This document shows positions 34,817 through 46,916 of a stretch of DNA of 64,000 nt, piece by piece. Each line of letters starts with the position of its first letter. Position 1 is the stretch's first letter. The stretch is from Planoprotostelium fungivorum (lineage: Eukaryota > Evosea > Variosea > Cavosteliida > Cavosteliaceae), in contig MDYQ01000140.1 of assembly GCA_003024175.1 (NCBI GenBank), positions 1 to 64,000 on the forward strand, in the 5' to 3' direction. The notes beneath the pieces are model-generated. The model was not told the origin of the DNA. It did no database searches and saw only the letters and a list, made by a program, of their open reading frames with translations. A program made the translations under genes and the position numbers.

Positions 34817-35683
34817 TTATTCAAGCTCTCCAAGGTAATCCTTGATCTGAGCTGGAGTCAAGACTCTAAACTTTTGGTCCTCTCCGATGATGCCGATCTC
34901 AATGTTGTTCTCGTTCATCTCTCCCTCGAATCCTTCCTTCAGCGTCAGAATGGCCGTGTGGATGGCATCTTCCAGTTCGATGTCTTCGTTGTATCTTCAC
35001 TCGTTCAGTCAATGATCGAAACGACAATGATATGAGATGTCACCTCTTCTCTAAGAAGGTCTTTGCATTGAGCATGTTTCTGCCGATGGCAGAAGCTTTC
35101 CACGCCCAGTAACTTCCGGAAGGATCGACTTGGTACAGTTGTGGTCCTTGATCGTCATATCCGGCGATGAGAAGTGAAACACCAAAGGGACGCACTCCTC
35201 TGTAGAAAACATTAGAGTTGATGGGGTGATGTTATGAAATGAAGATGAAATCGACATCTCACCCCGATTGTGTAAACTCTTGCATAATGGAAGCTAAGTC
35301 TTTGACCAGCTGTGCGACTGGAATACGGTCTTTGTACATTCTGAAGTAAGCCTGTGCCTTCTTTCTTCCCTTTCGTATCAGGACTCTGCTATCTGGAGCC
35401 ATACCAGAGTATGTGACGGCGATGTTGTTGGCAATTAGACTGATCTTGTCCACTGAGGTCTCGTCGACCAGTGTGGCCAATTTCTTTTCGGTAGCTAGGA
35501 CGACTCCATTCTTGGCTTGATTACGAGTCAATCACTATTTATCACGAATACGATATAGTGATTACCTTTCACGGCCAGAGATGTATCTCCTTTGTTCACA
35601 CGAGACAAAGCATATTCGATCTGGACGAGTTTTCCAGAAGGACTGAATGTTGTTAAAGAGAATGAATAGTCTCTCTCTCCCAT
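34817..35683 (-). CDS. PSMA2: 20S proteasome subunit alpha type 2
   Basis: The protein starts [20 protein letters not shown], the alpha-subunit N-terminal signature, followed by [19 protein letters not shown]. The next exon reads [50 protein letters not shown]. Then come [49 protein letters not shown] and [20 protein letters not shown], ending [35 protein letters not shown] and RPFGVSLL match alpha 2 of other eukaryotes at full length (about 234 residues). Alpha subunits form the outer rings of the 20S core that gate substrate entry. At least four exons are joined by short introns. Confidence 0.94.
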
Positions 35684-36311
35684 GATGTTTCTACTTTGAA
35701 GAGGTGATGTTTGATCTGATGCAAGCCTCCCACGTCACTTGCGAGGTGCTTCGTCATTTGATGTCATAATATGTTTCCGTTGTAGTGCAACTTTTATTTC
35801 CTGTGCAAGATCATCGGGGGCCATCGCGTTCACGATCGTCACAAGGTCAACGTCAGTATTGAATCGTTGTAGTGGACATAGTGATCATCGCTTGACATTA
35901 TCCTTTCATGATGTTCCATCACAGATGCCCGATGCTATCAATCATCCTCCAATATCCACTTATAGCCTTTCCATACAATACAGACGAAGTATGGTCGTAA
36001 TTTGTTCAAAATCTCGGCCAACGTTGGCGTATTTATTAGTGCCAGGGTTTAGACAGGCACCCCCGAACATCAGAACCGCCATCAGCGTAATATGAACTCT
36101 CGAACTGGTTGTGCTCCTCGATGTGATATAACGACTACCCATTGAGTAGATGTACAACTACCTGGTCTCGTATTCCTCCTTACTTCCTTTGCTGATCATC
36201 GGGACCAGTACTTTTTCGGCTTACTTCTCTTCGGTTGATGACAGCCTCGCAGTATGGCAGAGTGGAAAAACATCCTATTTAATCTGAACAACCGCCTCTC
36301 ACAGACACGCC
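35684..36311. other. Intergenic region between divergent PSMA2 and the GPS receptor
   Basis: About 630 bp that should hold both promoters. No coding frame looks supported. A sequence CAGGGTTTAGA at about 36045 resembles, imperfectly, the telo-box-like elements noted elsewhere. Confidence 0.4.
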
Positions 36312-39300
36312 ATGAGGGGAGTTCTGCTCGTGGTTCTATCTCTGTCGGTCTGTCTGGTGCACAGATGTGATGCTGCTCAAAGCGTAGCCCTTGTGCAGAC
36401 GATGCGAGACATCTGGAAAACTCTTGGAGGTGCGTCGCATCTATCTTTCGAGTTCTCCTAAGAATATCAGGACCGTCGAATTATTGGATCGGTTCGGATG
36501 TGAGCATAATCCGTCATGTGTGATGTTGACCCATCAGATATGCAATGGGACCGACTATATAGGCGTCACTTGTGATGCTAGTATGAGCTATCCCACTCAA
36601 ATATCCAACGCACGTGGAATTTTGGGCTTCTACCTGAATGGCACCATTCCATCTTCTATCGGAACCCTCACAAACCTCACACGATTCCATATGGGGGCGA
36701 ACCTATACATCAGTGGAACCATACCCCCCTCCATCTGTGATTCACATTCTTAAGATCATCATTGACAAATGTGAAGGTAACTTGACCAATATGTACTATC
36801 TGAATCTTGGAACGAACCAATTGACGGGCACCATTCCATCTTGTCTGGCAAAAATAACCATCCTCCAGACCCTCTACTTGGTAATCACCCATGCGAAACC
36901 CGTCTGACTCTCTCAGGATCACAACCAATTGAGCGGATCGATTCCTGATATGTTTGGAAGTCTCATCAACCTACAGACATTATACATATACCACAACCGA
37001 TTCTCTGGTTCCATACCAAGCTCTATCGGCCAATGTTCGATGCTATCCAGCCTCTACCTCGCAGAGAACAATCTCACCGGCACCGTTCCGCAGGTCATCA
37101 TAGACATGCCGAGCCTGACCTTCTTAAACATCAGTTACAACCAGCTCAACGGTTCTCTCCCGGCCAGAAGTTCGAGCTTGCCTCCACTCGCAACTCTCGT
37201 CGTGAACTACAACCAGTTCACGTCCATCGGGTACATCAACGTGACGACCACGTGTAAGCTGAATTACAATTATCAATGTAAGAGTGGGACTCTACCGGTC
37301 TACCCTTCCGTCTGTACCGTGGACGTGATTCCCAACTGTGGATCGCCCACACTGGTTGCCTTGGGACGAGTGTGGCAGTCTATGAACGGTGAGCTTGTCT
37401 TGGAGTGCGATGCTGATATAGAGGACAGGTGATTCATCTCTGTGGAAGAGTCAGAACGTGAGTTGGTTGAGAAGTCGTGAGGCTGTCGTGAGGCTGACGT
37501 GGAGTAGTATTGCAATAGCGTCGATTTTCAAGGGGTGGTGTGTGATTCACAGGCGAACGTGCTAGGCATCTCCGTTCACAATGTCTCTCGAGCGATCTAC
37601 TCTGGATTTCGTCCGCCACTCTATCCCATCTTGTCCAATGCCATCTGTGAGCTGTCATTCTCTTTCTTCTAGATGTTCACATCTGTCTGTCTCCTGAATC
37701 GATACAGGCAATGTGACATCGTTGAATAATCTCGATTTGGGATCGAATGCACTCACCGGTGGCATTCCATCGTGCTTGGGTGGCATGAACATCACTCAAT
37801 TGTACCTGGTGATCAACCGTTTGTATTCCATTCATCACCTGACGCAGACAGAACGATAACAATTTCACCGGCTCCATTCCATCAACCATCATCAACCTAC
37901 CTCAATTGACCGTCTTAGATTTCAGCCACAACCACCTCGATGGAGCGGTACCCAATCGAAACGTTCAACTCCATCAGCTGACAACTCTACGATTGAACGA
38001 CAACAACTTCACATCTGCTGGATACGTCGACTCCTCCACTTGTGACATGACCAGCAACCCGTTTCCCTGCTATCCGTTCTTAACTATATCACCATCTTGC
38101 ACCTTCAGTTATCTTCCCTGCACGAGCTTTGATGTAGAATTGACGAGACTGTACGATAATAAGACCGTGATCTCTGCGAAGCAAGCGGAGGTGAGGAGAT
38201 CTGAGGATGAAGAGTTGAAACTGTATGACAGGTTATATTAAACACTCAAGCTTCATCGGGTGAACCGAGGGTGAGATCACGATGACTACCACAGAAGACT
38301 GACGGAGGTTAAGACAGTCCAATTGATCACCGCAGTCGTCCCCGCCCTCTTACACAACACGACTTCGTTCGATTACACGTCCAAGATCGTGAATCTCACC
38401 GTTCAGACATTTTATCCTGGCGTCAAGGACAATGGAACGAGCGTCACGTGTGAGATCGTGAACAGCGGCGTCTCTGCCAGCTTGCCCCTGTCGATTGTAC
38501 AGCAGGCACAGGGTGAAGGAAAAGAATGTGAAAGGGATTAACGATGGTAGTTTCTCTGGCCATATCTTCCTTGTCGTTCAATCCATTCACTTTGTCAGAC
38601 AATCAGTCTGTGTACGTCTCATCTCATTCATTCACCTTATGTCACCTCTTCGTCTCATCTCTTCACATCTTCCATTCTTCACACATCTGATGATGATGTA
38701 CAGATACAGTCAAGTCATCGGAGTCACCGTGTACGACAAAAGAGGTGGAGAGATCCAAATCAGAGACGACAGCGAGTCCGTAAACATCTCGATGGGCTCC
38801 ATCCAATTCGTTCCGTCCGGTTACGGTGAGAAGAAGAAAAGTACAAGGAGATAACTCGAAGGACAGAGCCCGTATGTCAGTGGTGGAACGAGACGATGAA
38901 GGGATGGTCCAGAGAAGGCTGTCGATTGGTGCAGGAGGCCAGCGTGGGGGTCTGCCAGTGCAATCATCTCACCAACTTCTCCATTGGAGTCGCACCGGTG
39001 GCCCCACAACCTGATCAGAACAAAAACTCCCCGGCCGACACCAACCGCACGACCTTGATCATCATCATCGCATGTGCCGCAGGAGGTGGAATCATCGTCA
39101 TCGCCATCATATCCATTCTAGTCTATCGTCTGGCTTCTACCAAGAGAAGCGTGAGTCCCTTCTCTCTCCACAGAAACAGCGATGCCTGACAGATCCACAG
39201 AAGAATGCGTTCGAAGAGATCGAATGTGAAGTGAAACACCAATTGGAATGGAAAGAGAAAGTGTACGAAGGTAAGAAGAGCCAAGTGTGGAAGGCCATCG

Positions 39301-40273
39301 AGAACGGAACGACCACGGTGGCAGTCAAGAAGAGCGGCGGCAAGGACAACCGTTCGCTCATAGAAGAGGCGATTCGATTGAAGGTGACTGGTGGTGGATC
39401 TCTTCAGCTGAAAGAAGGCAGGGAATGCATCATCCCAATATCGTCATGTTCCTCGGTCAGAATCTGTCGGGTGAGAAGAAAAGATGGAATCGTTGGAATA
39501 ACAGAAGAACAGAGGGATGGTTGATGATGGAATGGATGGAAGACGGCAGTTTGTATTCTTTCTCACAAGTTCGACCCGTGGCATCTTTCGTCTACTCCAT
39601 GTGAGCCAAGAGTGTATGAGAATACGTTGATTGACGAATCCAAAGTGGTAAGGAGGTAGCACAAGCGATGGCCTATGTGGCAGAGCAGAGCATCGTACAC
39701 ACACAGCTGAACCCTCACCATGTGATCGATCATCAGCGTCATCATCTCATCTTCGAAATCACAACGATAAGATCGACACCGTGGTCATGAACTCATCCAC
39801 TTCCAGGTTCTCTTACAAGCTACGCACGACGTAATCACAGCCAAGATCACTGGTTTCTGCGAATGCGTTGCCGATGGGGGTGAATACTACAAGAAGGCAA
39901 AGGACCACACGGTGAGGGGAGATGTACAAGAACCCCTCCTCATACGTCACAGGCACCTGAAGTCATCGAGAGCCACATGCAACGCACGAGCGCTGACGTT
40001 TGGAGCTTTGGCGTCTTGTTATCCTTCATCGCCAGCAACGGAAAGATCGAGAGCAGAGGGAAGAGGAGAACGGCGAGGGGTTCGGTCACGATAGACGATG
40101 GATGGGAGACCACTTTGAAGGCGATGATCCAAGACTGCACCGTCTCGGATGCTGACATGAGGCCCAATTTCACAGAGATCGCCAGGAGAATGACACGCGA
40201 CACCGTGAGAGCTGATGAAGAGCCGAAGAGCTTCGTTGGCAAGGCCTTCGATCCCTACGCAATGAATTCTTAG
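36312..40273 (+). CDS. LRR receptor with a GPS motif and a degenerate kinase domain
   Basis: A signal peptide (MRGVLLVVLSLSVCLVH) leads to a cap (ICNGTDYIGVTCD) and two LRR blocks (LNGTIPSSIGTLTNLTRFHM, LQTLYIYHNRFSGSIPSSIG, and a second at about 37.7-38.0 kb). A beta-rich stretch follows (VIGVTVYDKRGGEIQI, SVNISMGSIQFVPSG). Then comes a GPS motif: VCQWWNETMKGWSREGC and VCQCNHLTNFSIGV, with four cysteines, both tryptophans and the HLT cleavage site. After a membrane helix (about 39.05-39.12 kb) is a kinase-like domain: EGKKSQVWKA (poor glycine loop), VAVKKSGG (lysine kept), HHPNIVMFLGQNLS, IVHTQLNPHH where HRDxxxxN is expected, AKITGFCECV where DFG is expected, then APEVIE, SADVWSFGVLL and MRPNFTEIA. 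The catalytic Asp, Asn and DFG Asp are all replaced, so it is probably a pseudokinase. The GPS suggests autocleavage between ectodomain and stalk. Confidence 0.8.
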
Positions 40274-40357
40274 ACATCGAGCCACAGCCATACGAGATTC
40301 AATAGATCTTTTGTACGTTGATTTTTATCCACAATTGAATTCAATTGAAGCGACCCT

Positions 40358-40633
40358 TCATACCTTGAAAAGTGAGTGAAGGGTAGTCGTGTGCGTCGTA
40401 CACACCTTGTACATCCTCACTACCATGGTGGTGGGTGTTCTGCAGATGGGACAGCTGGGACACGAGGAATTTGTGACTCGAACGCTGCAAGCGTGACACA
40501 TTGCGGTGTGTCCACATGGAACGGTGACACTGTCGATGGCTGTTTCGAAGCAGATGTGGCATCTTCTCCCGCTCTCGTCCGATGCATCCTGCTCCGGTAC
40601 TTCTTTCCGCTCTGATTCCACTCTGCAAACCAT
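40358..40633 (-). CDS. Small RING-finger protein, probable E3 ubiquitin ligase
   Basis: A C3HC4 RING occupies most of the 91 residues: CHICFETAIDSVTVPCGH, then CHAC, then CPSCPICRTP. All eight zinc ligands are visible. A short charged N-terminus (SERKEVPEQDASDESG) precedes it. Upstream in another frame lies a hydrophobic stretch with its own ATG (SIIVSSAILILISNIPQWF, about 40640-40700). If it were joined by splicing, the product would be a membrane-anchored RING protein; no clear intron is seen. It converges with the GPS receptor, whose stop is 85 bp away. Confidence 0.7.
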   Translation of the reverse strand: MVCRVESERKEVPEQDASDESGRRCHICFETAIDSVTVPCGHTAMCHACSVRVTNSSCPSCPICRTPTTMVVRMYKVCTTHTTTLHSLFKV

Positions 40634-40911
40634 TGGGGGATGTTGCTGATGAGAATCAGAATGGCAGATGAGACGATGATGGATGGATCGAGTGGCGAAG
40701 GAATGATGATCATCTCACTCTATGAATAGATGAGTCAGAGGTGTTGATTCGACCTCTGACAATGAGTCTAAGGACTCCCTGAGCGGCCTCTTCAGGTGTA
40801 AACCCTATGTCTAACAATTTAAAGTATCCCCTGGATGCACTCGTGTCTTCCTTTCTGATTCTTGGCGCTGGGGCTGTTATTTATGTTAAGCAATGAGCTT
40901 CAGGCGAATGA

Positions 40912-41550
40912 TCAGGAAGCACCTGTACCGTTGCAGATGTCGCCCACTACTTTGCTCGTGACCAACGTGATCTTTTGGTTCTTCTTAGGAACCACCACGT
41001 CATCTCGACAGCCGGGACAATAATGAGCGCTCTCGTCTTTCTGCTTGACGAGGCCGACTCCATCGATGTAAGCTGTTCCTTGTCCCTTCCTCTTGTCGCC
41101 ACATGCGCAACATGAACCTGGATAGACATTAGAATGAGACGACCGGTGATTTCTTCACCCCCTAAAGTGTGGCATTGATTGTGACCACACGATTTAATCT
41201 CCCAGGTGGAATGCCTTTGACGAGCCACAAATTCAGCGGATTGACAATCCGAGCAGTAGAAGGCGGCACAATCGTCTGTGATGAAATATTCATTATCCTT
41301 GAAGATGAGGCTTGTCTTCATCTGAGCTGTTGTTCGTCAGAGAAGGGTTTAGGATATGATTACCCTTGTTGGTTTTGTCTCTGCACATACAGCAGGTGTC
41401 TGCAGTACTGGCTATTTGGCATCTGTGGTTGCAAGAGTTGTCCTTCATGTTCACAAGAATCATATAACGTAGCGTCATTCTACTGTATTGAATGTCCAGC
41501 GAGTTACTCTCCTGGTTTGGCACTTCGCCGCCTGGGAATTGAATCAGCAA
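40912..41550 (-). CDS. Cysteine-rich protein with repeated CxxC knuckles
   Basis: Three minus-strand exons share a spacing of paired cysteines: CNHRC and CCMCRDKTNKG; then DDCAAFYCSDCQSAEF and SCGHNQCHTLGG; then CCACGDKRKGQGTAYIDGVG and HYCPGCRDD. The last exon ends ICNGTGAS with TGA at 40912. The pairs look like zinc-binding knuckles or ribbons, and the CCMCRDK/CCACGDK echo suggests an internal duplication. I do not recognise the family. The true start is not found; 41550 is only the upstream limit of the first clear exon, and the frame stays open a little further (GEVLLIQFPGGEVPNQE). Confidence 0.5.
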
Positions 41551-42083
41551 TACTTCACCAGTTGTTATGTATCCCGTATCAATCTCACTTCACAGGACAA
41601 CTTCTCGACCTAGAAATATGACGATCTCTGTATCGCAATAATTTTCGAGTGTTTTCAAGATAACTTCGTTCGGAGTTGACCAAATTGAACCAAATCAGTT
41701 TTATTGTGGTCTTCTGGTACACGTCTATCTGTGTGTAGCATTTAGTCGGGTGCGGAAGAGGCAGGAGTGCTCATTTCGAAAACTCGCGATAATACGCGGA
41801 CATAAGGGTACGTTATATTATTCTTGTGGTGTTGTCTGTATTCTTATGATGGTCTGTGAGAGAAAACCTCTTCCCCTGTATACACGAATTCTGTGAATAT
41901 TGCCACAAAACACAAATGTCCTTCTTGCTCTCTCGATAATTGTTAACATCCGACATGACAGACGAACAGTATGACATCATCTTCTAGAAGCACTTGGTAA
42001 TTTTATTGTACAGAATCTCAGGTCTTCGCGATGCATATACAGTAGACCACAGGTAGCTGATCTATTTCTCATCTGCAGCCCCA
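41551..42083. other. Intergenic region, no gene seen
   Basis: About 530 bp between the cysteine-rich gene and the FANCE-like gene. It is AT-richer than the coding areas, with no supported coding frame. It may contain the unrecognised first exon of the cysteine-rich gene. Confidence 0.35.
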
Positions 42084-43633
42084 TCACTTCAATGCGTCCA
42101 ATTTTGAGATGGCCGACTTGGACACGAAGCTCTCTACCCCCGAAAGCACCCTCTTCAACTGTTCTCTGTGCGGTAACACCTGCATCCTTCAGCTCCTCAT
42201 CCCTCTCCACGTCATTTCACCGCGCTCGCATGTTTCGACACCATCACCAAGACCATGTTTGCAAATTTACTCGATTTTGGAAAATGAACCGCTTGGCCCT
42301 CGATCTGCATCACGAGATGGCTCATGGTGTGAGGCCCGATGACCATTCGGACAGACAAGATGGACACGATGATGGACACGATGAGCTCGTTCCACTGCTT
42401 CTCCTTGCACTTTTCGAATCCTCCCTTCCATTGGATCATCTCGCTGAGGAGGATGAACGTGTCTGCCTCCGCTTCTTCGCCTCTCGATAGATCTTTCCTC
42501 TGAATTGCATCGTACATCATCAAAAGGCTCCTGATGATGTCGTCAGCCGCCGTGGTGATGATGTGTCAACCGTTGTGATGATGTTATCAGACATGATGAT
42601 GACGATGTCATCGGCCGGCATGATGATGATGTCTAACTCACTGGAGGAATGTGAGGGACATGTGAGGTGACAGACACTCTTTCGTCACGTGATTGACGAT
42701 TTCGCATTGTGCCGTGCCGAATCGGTCTTCCATCAATAGAGGAAGGAAGAGAGAGTAAACGACTGCCTTGGTGTGTTTCCTCGAACATTCGGTGATGGTG
42801 TTCAACAAGAGACGAGGAGCAGCTCGATTGAGAGACACTACGCGAGGTAAGAGGACGGACCTGTGGAGGTCAACGATGATGGATGAGATGTCGATACCGG
42901 ATGAGAATGATGTTACGCTGCAGACTGATCTCGGGGAGGATGAGAGAAGTGCAGAGGGATTGGATGATGGAGTCGGAGAGACTCGTGATGTCGAGTTCCT
43001 TGCATGCTTCTTCGATCTGAAAACGATGTCACCGATGGTGATTGATTTGGAATGTTGTCACCTCGGTGGTATTCTTCATCAGTGAGATTAACTCGGAGGG
43101 AAGTTGTTCCACAAACTGGTGAGAGTCAATAGAACACGAATGAATGATCGAAGGTGTGAAGATTATTCCTGTGAATAGTGATCGAGATACATCGTCCAAC
43201 ATCACCTGTTGTTTTCCAATCCTCTGTAGCTCGCGGTGAAACTCTCCGAATTTGGCTCGATCAGAGGGCGACAGATGTGTGCCCTCTACTTCGATTCTAC
43301 TCGTATCTTCTATTTCTGTCTCTTCTTTCTCCGTCTGAGAGAATCGCATCTTCTTTCGAAATCGGTGCAGGTGCTTACTCTCGTCGAGATATCCATCAAA
43401 CTCAATCACACCACGAAAGAACACTTCGTCATCTTCTATCAGATAAGTGGATTTTGGAGAAGAATTGTATCTGAATGTCTTTAATGCAAGAGGTAAATCA
43501 GGACTCACCTGATGACTGTATCATCCGATGTGGCTGCATTTTTCTCGATCCTTTGATTGGCCGCGGAGATGATGTCGTCGATCTGATCGACGAGCAGAGC
43601 TTGTTTTGATGACAGATCGTGCGCCTCGCTCAT
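42084..43633 (-). CDS. FANCE-like Fanconi anaemia core-complex protein
   Basis: Several minus-strand exons. The N-terminus (MSEAHDLSSKQALLVDQIDD) and middle (EACKELDITSLSDSIIQSL) are poorly conserved. The C-terminal helical repeats match the pattern of animal FANCE: SVLLPRVVSLNRAAPRLLLN, ITECSRKHTKAVVYSLFLPL, FGTAQCEIVNHVTKECLSP, WNELIVSIIVSILSVRMVIG, FPKSSKFANMVLVMVSKH, and a final REQLKRVLSGVESFVSKSAI that ends SKLDALK with TGA at 42084. In animals the corresponding segments are ILSLTSSASRLLT, AQTELLCCLVKMESL and YAKLMLTVMTKY. FANCE links FANCD2 to the core complex that ubiquitinates it in crosslink repair. The assignment is from memory of a divergent family and needs a profile search. One intron near 42.53-42.64 kb is rich in GATGATG. 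Confidence 0.65.
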
Positions 43634-43915
43634 ACCAATCAGATTTTGGTCTGGATCAATCAATTGCGACTGCTGCTTTCTACAACGCAAAGAATGAGAA
43701 CATGCTCGTGGTCTATTCACATACGTCTGCCGAACAAAACCTCAATCAGTCTAGATGTGGCGATACGAGTTCACATCGACTACAGTTTCCAAAGTGGCCA
43801 AGAGGCTTGATGCTGCTGGGACATGCACTGCCGAACACAGTCAATGTGTTTTTGTAGGGTCGTCACGATCAAACATCTCAATGATACAAATACGAGTGAA
43901 CTGAAGATCTCTTTA

Positions 43916-46325
43916 TCACTGGATCTGAGCGTAGTCGACCCTCTGCCTCTGTCTCCTCCTCCTCACCACCACTATGGCCACCACCACTGCGATGACGACG
44001 ACGATTCCCCCCACGACAGACACGGGTACGATCCAGTTCATTTTGTTGGGATCTACCAAGTCGATCTCCTTTCCGATGGTCCTACCGTAACCTCCCACAG
44101 GACTCTCCGTCCATCGAATGGGTAAGGCACAGACTCCGGTGGCGTACACCACGTATCTTCCATAAGGCAGATTCAAAACGTGTTTGCTTCCAGTGTAGAA
44201 TGTCTCGGACTTGATCCAGGTGCCGTTCGTGTGGTGAATTCGGAGAATGATCTCGTATTCCCCGCAGGGACAGTTGATCTGAGGTAAATTGCTCATCGTC
44301 CAGGCAAGATCGTCTCGTCGAGTTGCAGCCGCGTCGATGACGAGATTGAAATCTTCCGGAGTAATCGATGGATCCACTGGAATGAGAGACTTGAGGAAAT
44401 CATCGGGGGGATAGATGTTGTGAGCGTACGGTACGTAAGGTGGACGGTAGACGTAGTGATCATCTTTTGAATAGAAGATGGAGAAGGCAGGGACGGTGGC
44501 AGCCAATTGGGAGCAATTGAGTAGCTGGAAGGTCTCAGCCTGGAGCGTGAGCTTCCCGTGAGAGACCAGTGCCGAGTCATTACCGAACGTGAAAACCTCC
44601 GCCTTGTAGCCGCAAGGTTGATGTACTCCACTTGCGTTCCAATTGAGCTGTATCTTCCCAGCGTTTTCCCCGCTCAGCGCTCCCATCCAGAAGTTCGTCT
44701 CGTTGTAGTTGCCCCACGGATAATACTCGCTATTTACGACGTCTCCGGGCAGGATTTCGACTTGTCTTCCCTTCGATGTGATGGCACCCATGCTCTTTCT
44801 CCTCAGCTGAACGGTGACCCTCTTGCTCGTGCAGCCGTCTTCAACCGGAAGTGCTTTCGATCGATAAGTCGCCGGCGAGCCCCTCACTTCGCCACTGATC
44901 TCTCGAGTGTGACCGTCTTCGTCTACAACGAGGAGGTCGTGGTAGTCTAAGAGGTTGTCCGTGCAGATCTGCCGGAGGCCACCGGCCAGGTGGAAGTAGG
45001 TGTTGATTCCGTCGGACCATCCATAGGTGATGTTCGGTGTGGGGTTCGTATGTTCCATACAGAGCGGTCTCGTTGTAGACGATTGAAACGTTGGAGTCTG
45101 AGACAGATCGTGAGCAATCCCATTCGATCCTCATGCTTTCCGAGAGATTGGTCGGAATTCCGCCTCGGACGAATGCTCGGGTTTCGGAATCGCTGACGTG
45201 CAGGGACAAGTTGTAGATGGTGTAGCGGCTCGTGCGGCTGAGATCGATCGTGCCGTATCGAGCCGTCAGTTGTCCGATGATCAGTCGATCGGTGTCCACG
45301 CTCATCTCAACGGCATTGAAGAGATTGATTTCTTCTACGGTGATCGACGGCGCCTGGACTTGAGACAGTTCCCAACTTCCTCCGAGATCGAGGTGGGACG
45401 TGCAGTTTGTGCGTTCCATCTTGGAGGGTAACTTCATCGAGTCGATAGAAGCTAAAGAAGAAAAGGACCATGAGCCTCGGATGGTGCTGTCTGTGATGAG
45501 GAGGTAGCTCGCCTCCCAACGGACTGAGGAAGTGTCGGGGCTGACGAGAGTGACCCCATCGAAGCTGAGGGACAAGCCAGAGGAGATGACGTAGAGATCA
45601 GATGATGCTTCGATGGTGGAATTTGCAATAGCACCAGCCCGGTGTGGGTGTCTTTCGATTTGGATCGCCAGAAAGATGGAGCCGCTGAGGTGAATTGTTG
45701 AACTGCTCGGCAGATTGTGAAGAGTCGAATCGTTCACGTTGCATTGAAGGCAGTGCCTGATGTACTGAAGCAATGTGGAATTGATGATGGAAGTGTTGCG
45801 GTTGAAGTATAATCCTTCAGAGCGGTCATCTTGGTCTGCATTGTGAGTGACATTGATCAGGGTGAGGGGCACATTGAAGGCGAGGACAGTGACCTTCAAA
45901 GTAGAATTTTGGACAGTCCAAGAGGTAGCGGCGAGCGTAGTGTCGATCGTAGATTTGATGCTGTCGGTGGTGATGTTGAAGTCCGAAATGTTGAGAAGTC
46001 CATTCCAAATGAGATCTGATTGGATGTCGAATCTTCCGCCCGAGAGATCCGCGGAGGTAAACCCGAAGGTGTTGATCTTCCAGTTACAGTGATCTGTGTG
46101 GAATGGAAGATCATCTTGTCCCCGGACACGGCTGAATTGGATAATTCCAGACGGGAAGAGTTGGTGCCATTCAGGTTGACAGAGAGAAACTCTTGGACAA
46201 TGAGGTTGGTGTTGATCAAACCGAAAAAGGAATCTTCCACAGTGAAACGGGCAGATAAGACATTTGAATTGGTCAAAGTCAATGTACTGAAGAGACGGTA
46301 AGTTATTGTCGGAACTTGATGACAA
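43916..46325 (-). pseudogene. Decayed inverted paralogue of the type I membrane glycoprotein
   Basis: It shares with the gene at 29.1-31.6 kb the segments NPTPNITYGWSDG, EILPGDVVNSEYYPWGNYN, IPVDPSITPEDFNL, INCPCGEYEIILRI, YGRYVVYATGVCAL and GGYGRTIGKEI, and the membrane helix with a basic tail (RQRVDYAQIQ). The frame must change twice to follow the homology. At about 45045 two bases are missing from the C-run compared with the other copy, and another change lies near 46.08 kb. No signal peptide exon was found upstream of TITYRLFSTLTLTNS. Either the copy is decaying or the assembly has errors in homopolymers. The two copies are inverted and about 12 kb apart. Confidence 0.6.
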
Positions 46326-46549
46326 GTTATTCTCTTCTCATCTCCGCTGTATTGATTTGTTCCGACGAGGCCCTCGATAGGTCTAATCGGCTGTCTGTAC
46401 CAATTTGGATTGAAGGAACCGACTCGTCCAGCAGATTTCTCTCCCTCATTCTGCGCTGAGTTGCGGTCATACGACGATAATGGAAGTCTACGAACGAACG
46501 GCCGATTCAGTTTCGAAATGATGTCAAGGCCGATGTACTGAAAGAGCAC

Positions 46550-46916
46550 ATTTCAAAATCTGTATTCTCCAGCAGCATTGGTGAATGTATGTGTATTAAA
46601 TGATACCTTCAGTCGTGAAGTTGTGGAATTCAAAAAAACAAAATACCATTTGTCATCATGGTGACGTGACATTCGATCGACCTCAACCTTTTAGAAGCAA
46701 GGTGCAGTCTGTTCTTCCACCACAACGGACGACAACATTTCAAATCGAACCTCTTCTATCTGTTCGACACGACACACATGAGCAGAAGATAAGACAGGCA
46801 ATTCATTAATTGGACAAGGTCTTCCAATGGTTCTCGTCGCCCTGGTTTAGACGTTGGTTGGGGTTTCAATTGTCCCCTCAATTTTCCTCTCTCTACATCC
46901 TTCCTATTACGTATAC
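46550..46916. other. Intergenic region, no gene seen
   Basis: About 370 bp between two minus-strand genes. A stretch TTGGTTGGGGTTTCAATTG at about 46853 is G/T-rich but not an exact telo-box. Nothing else was recognised. Confidence 0.35.

Noticed and set aside
34490-35035. Long plus-strand open frame
   Set aside because: Antisense to the PSMA2 last exon and to the first exon of the coiled-coil gene; no motifs of its own.
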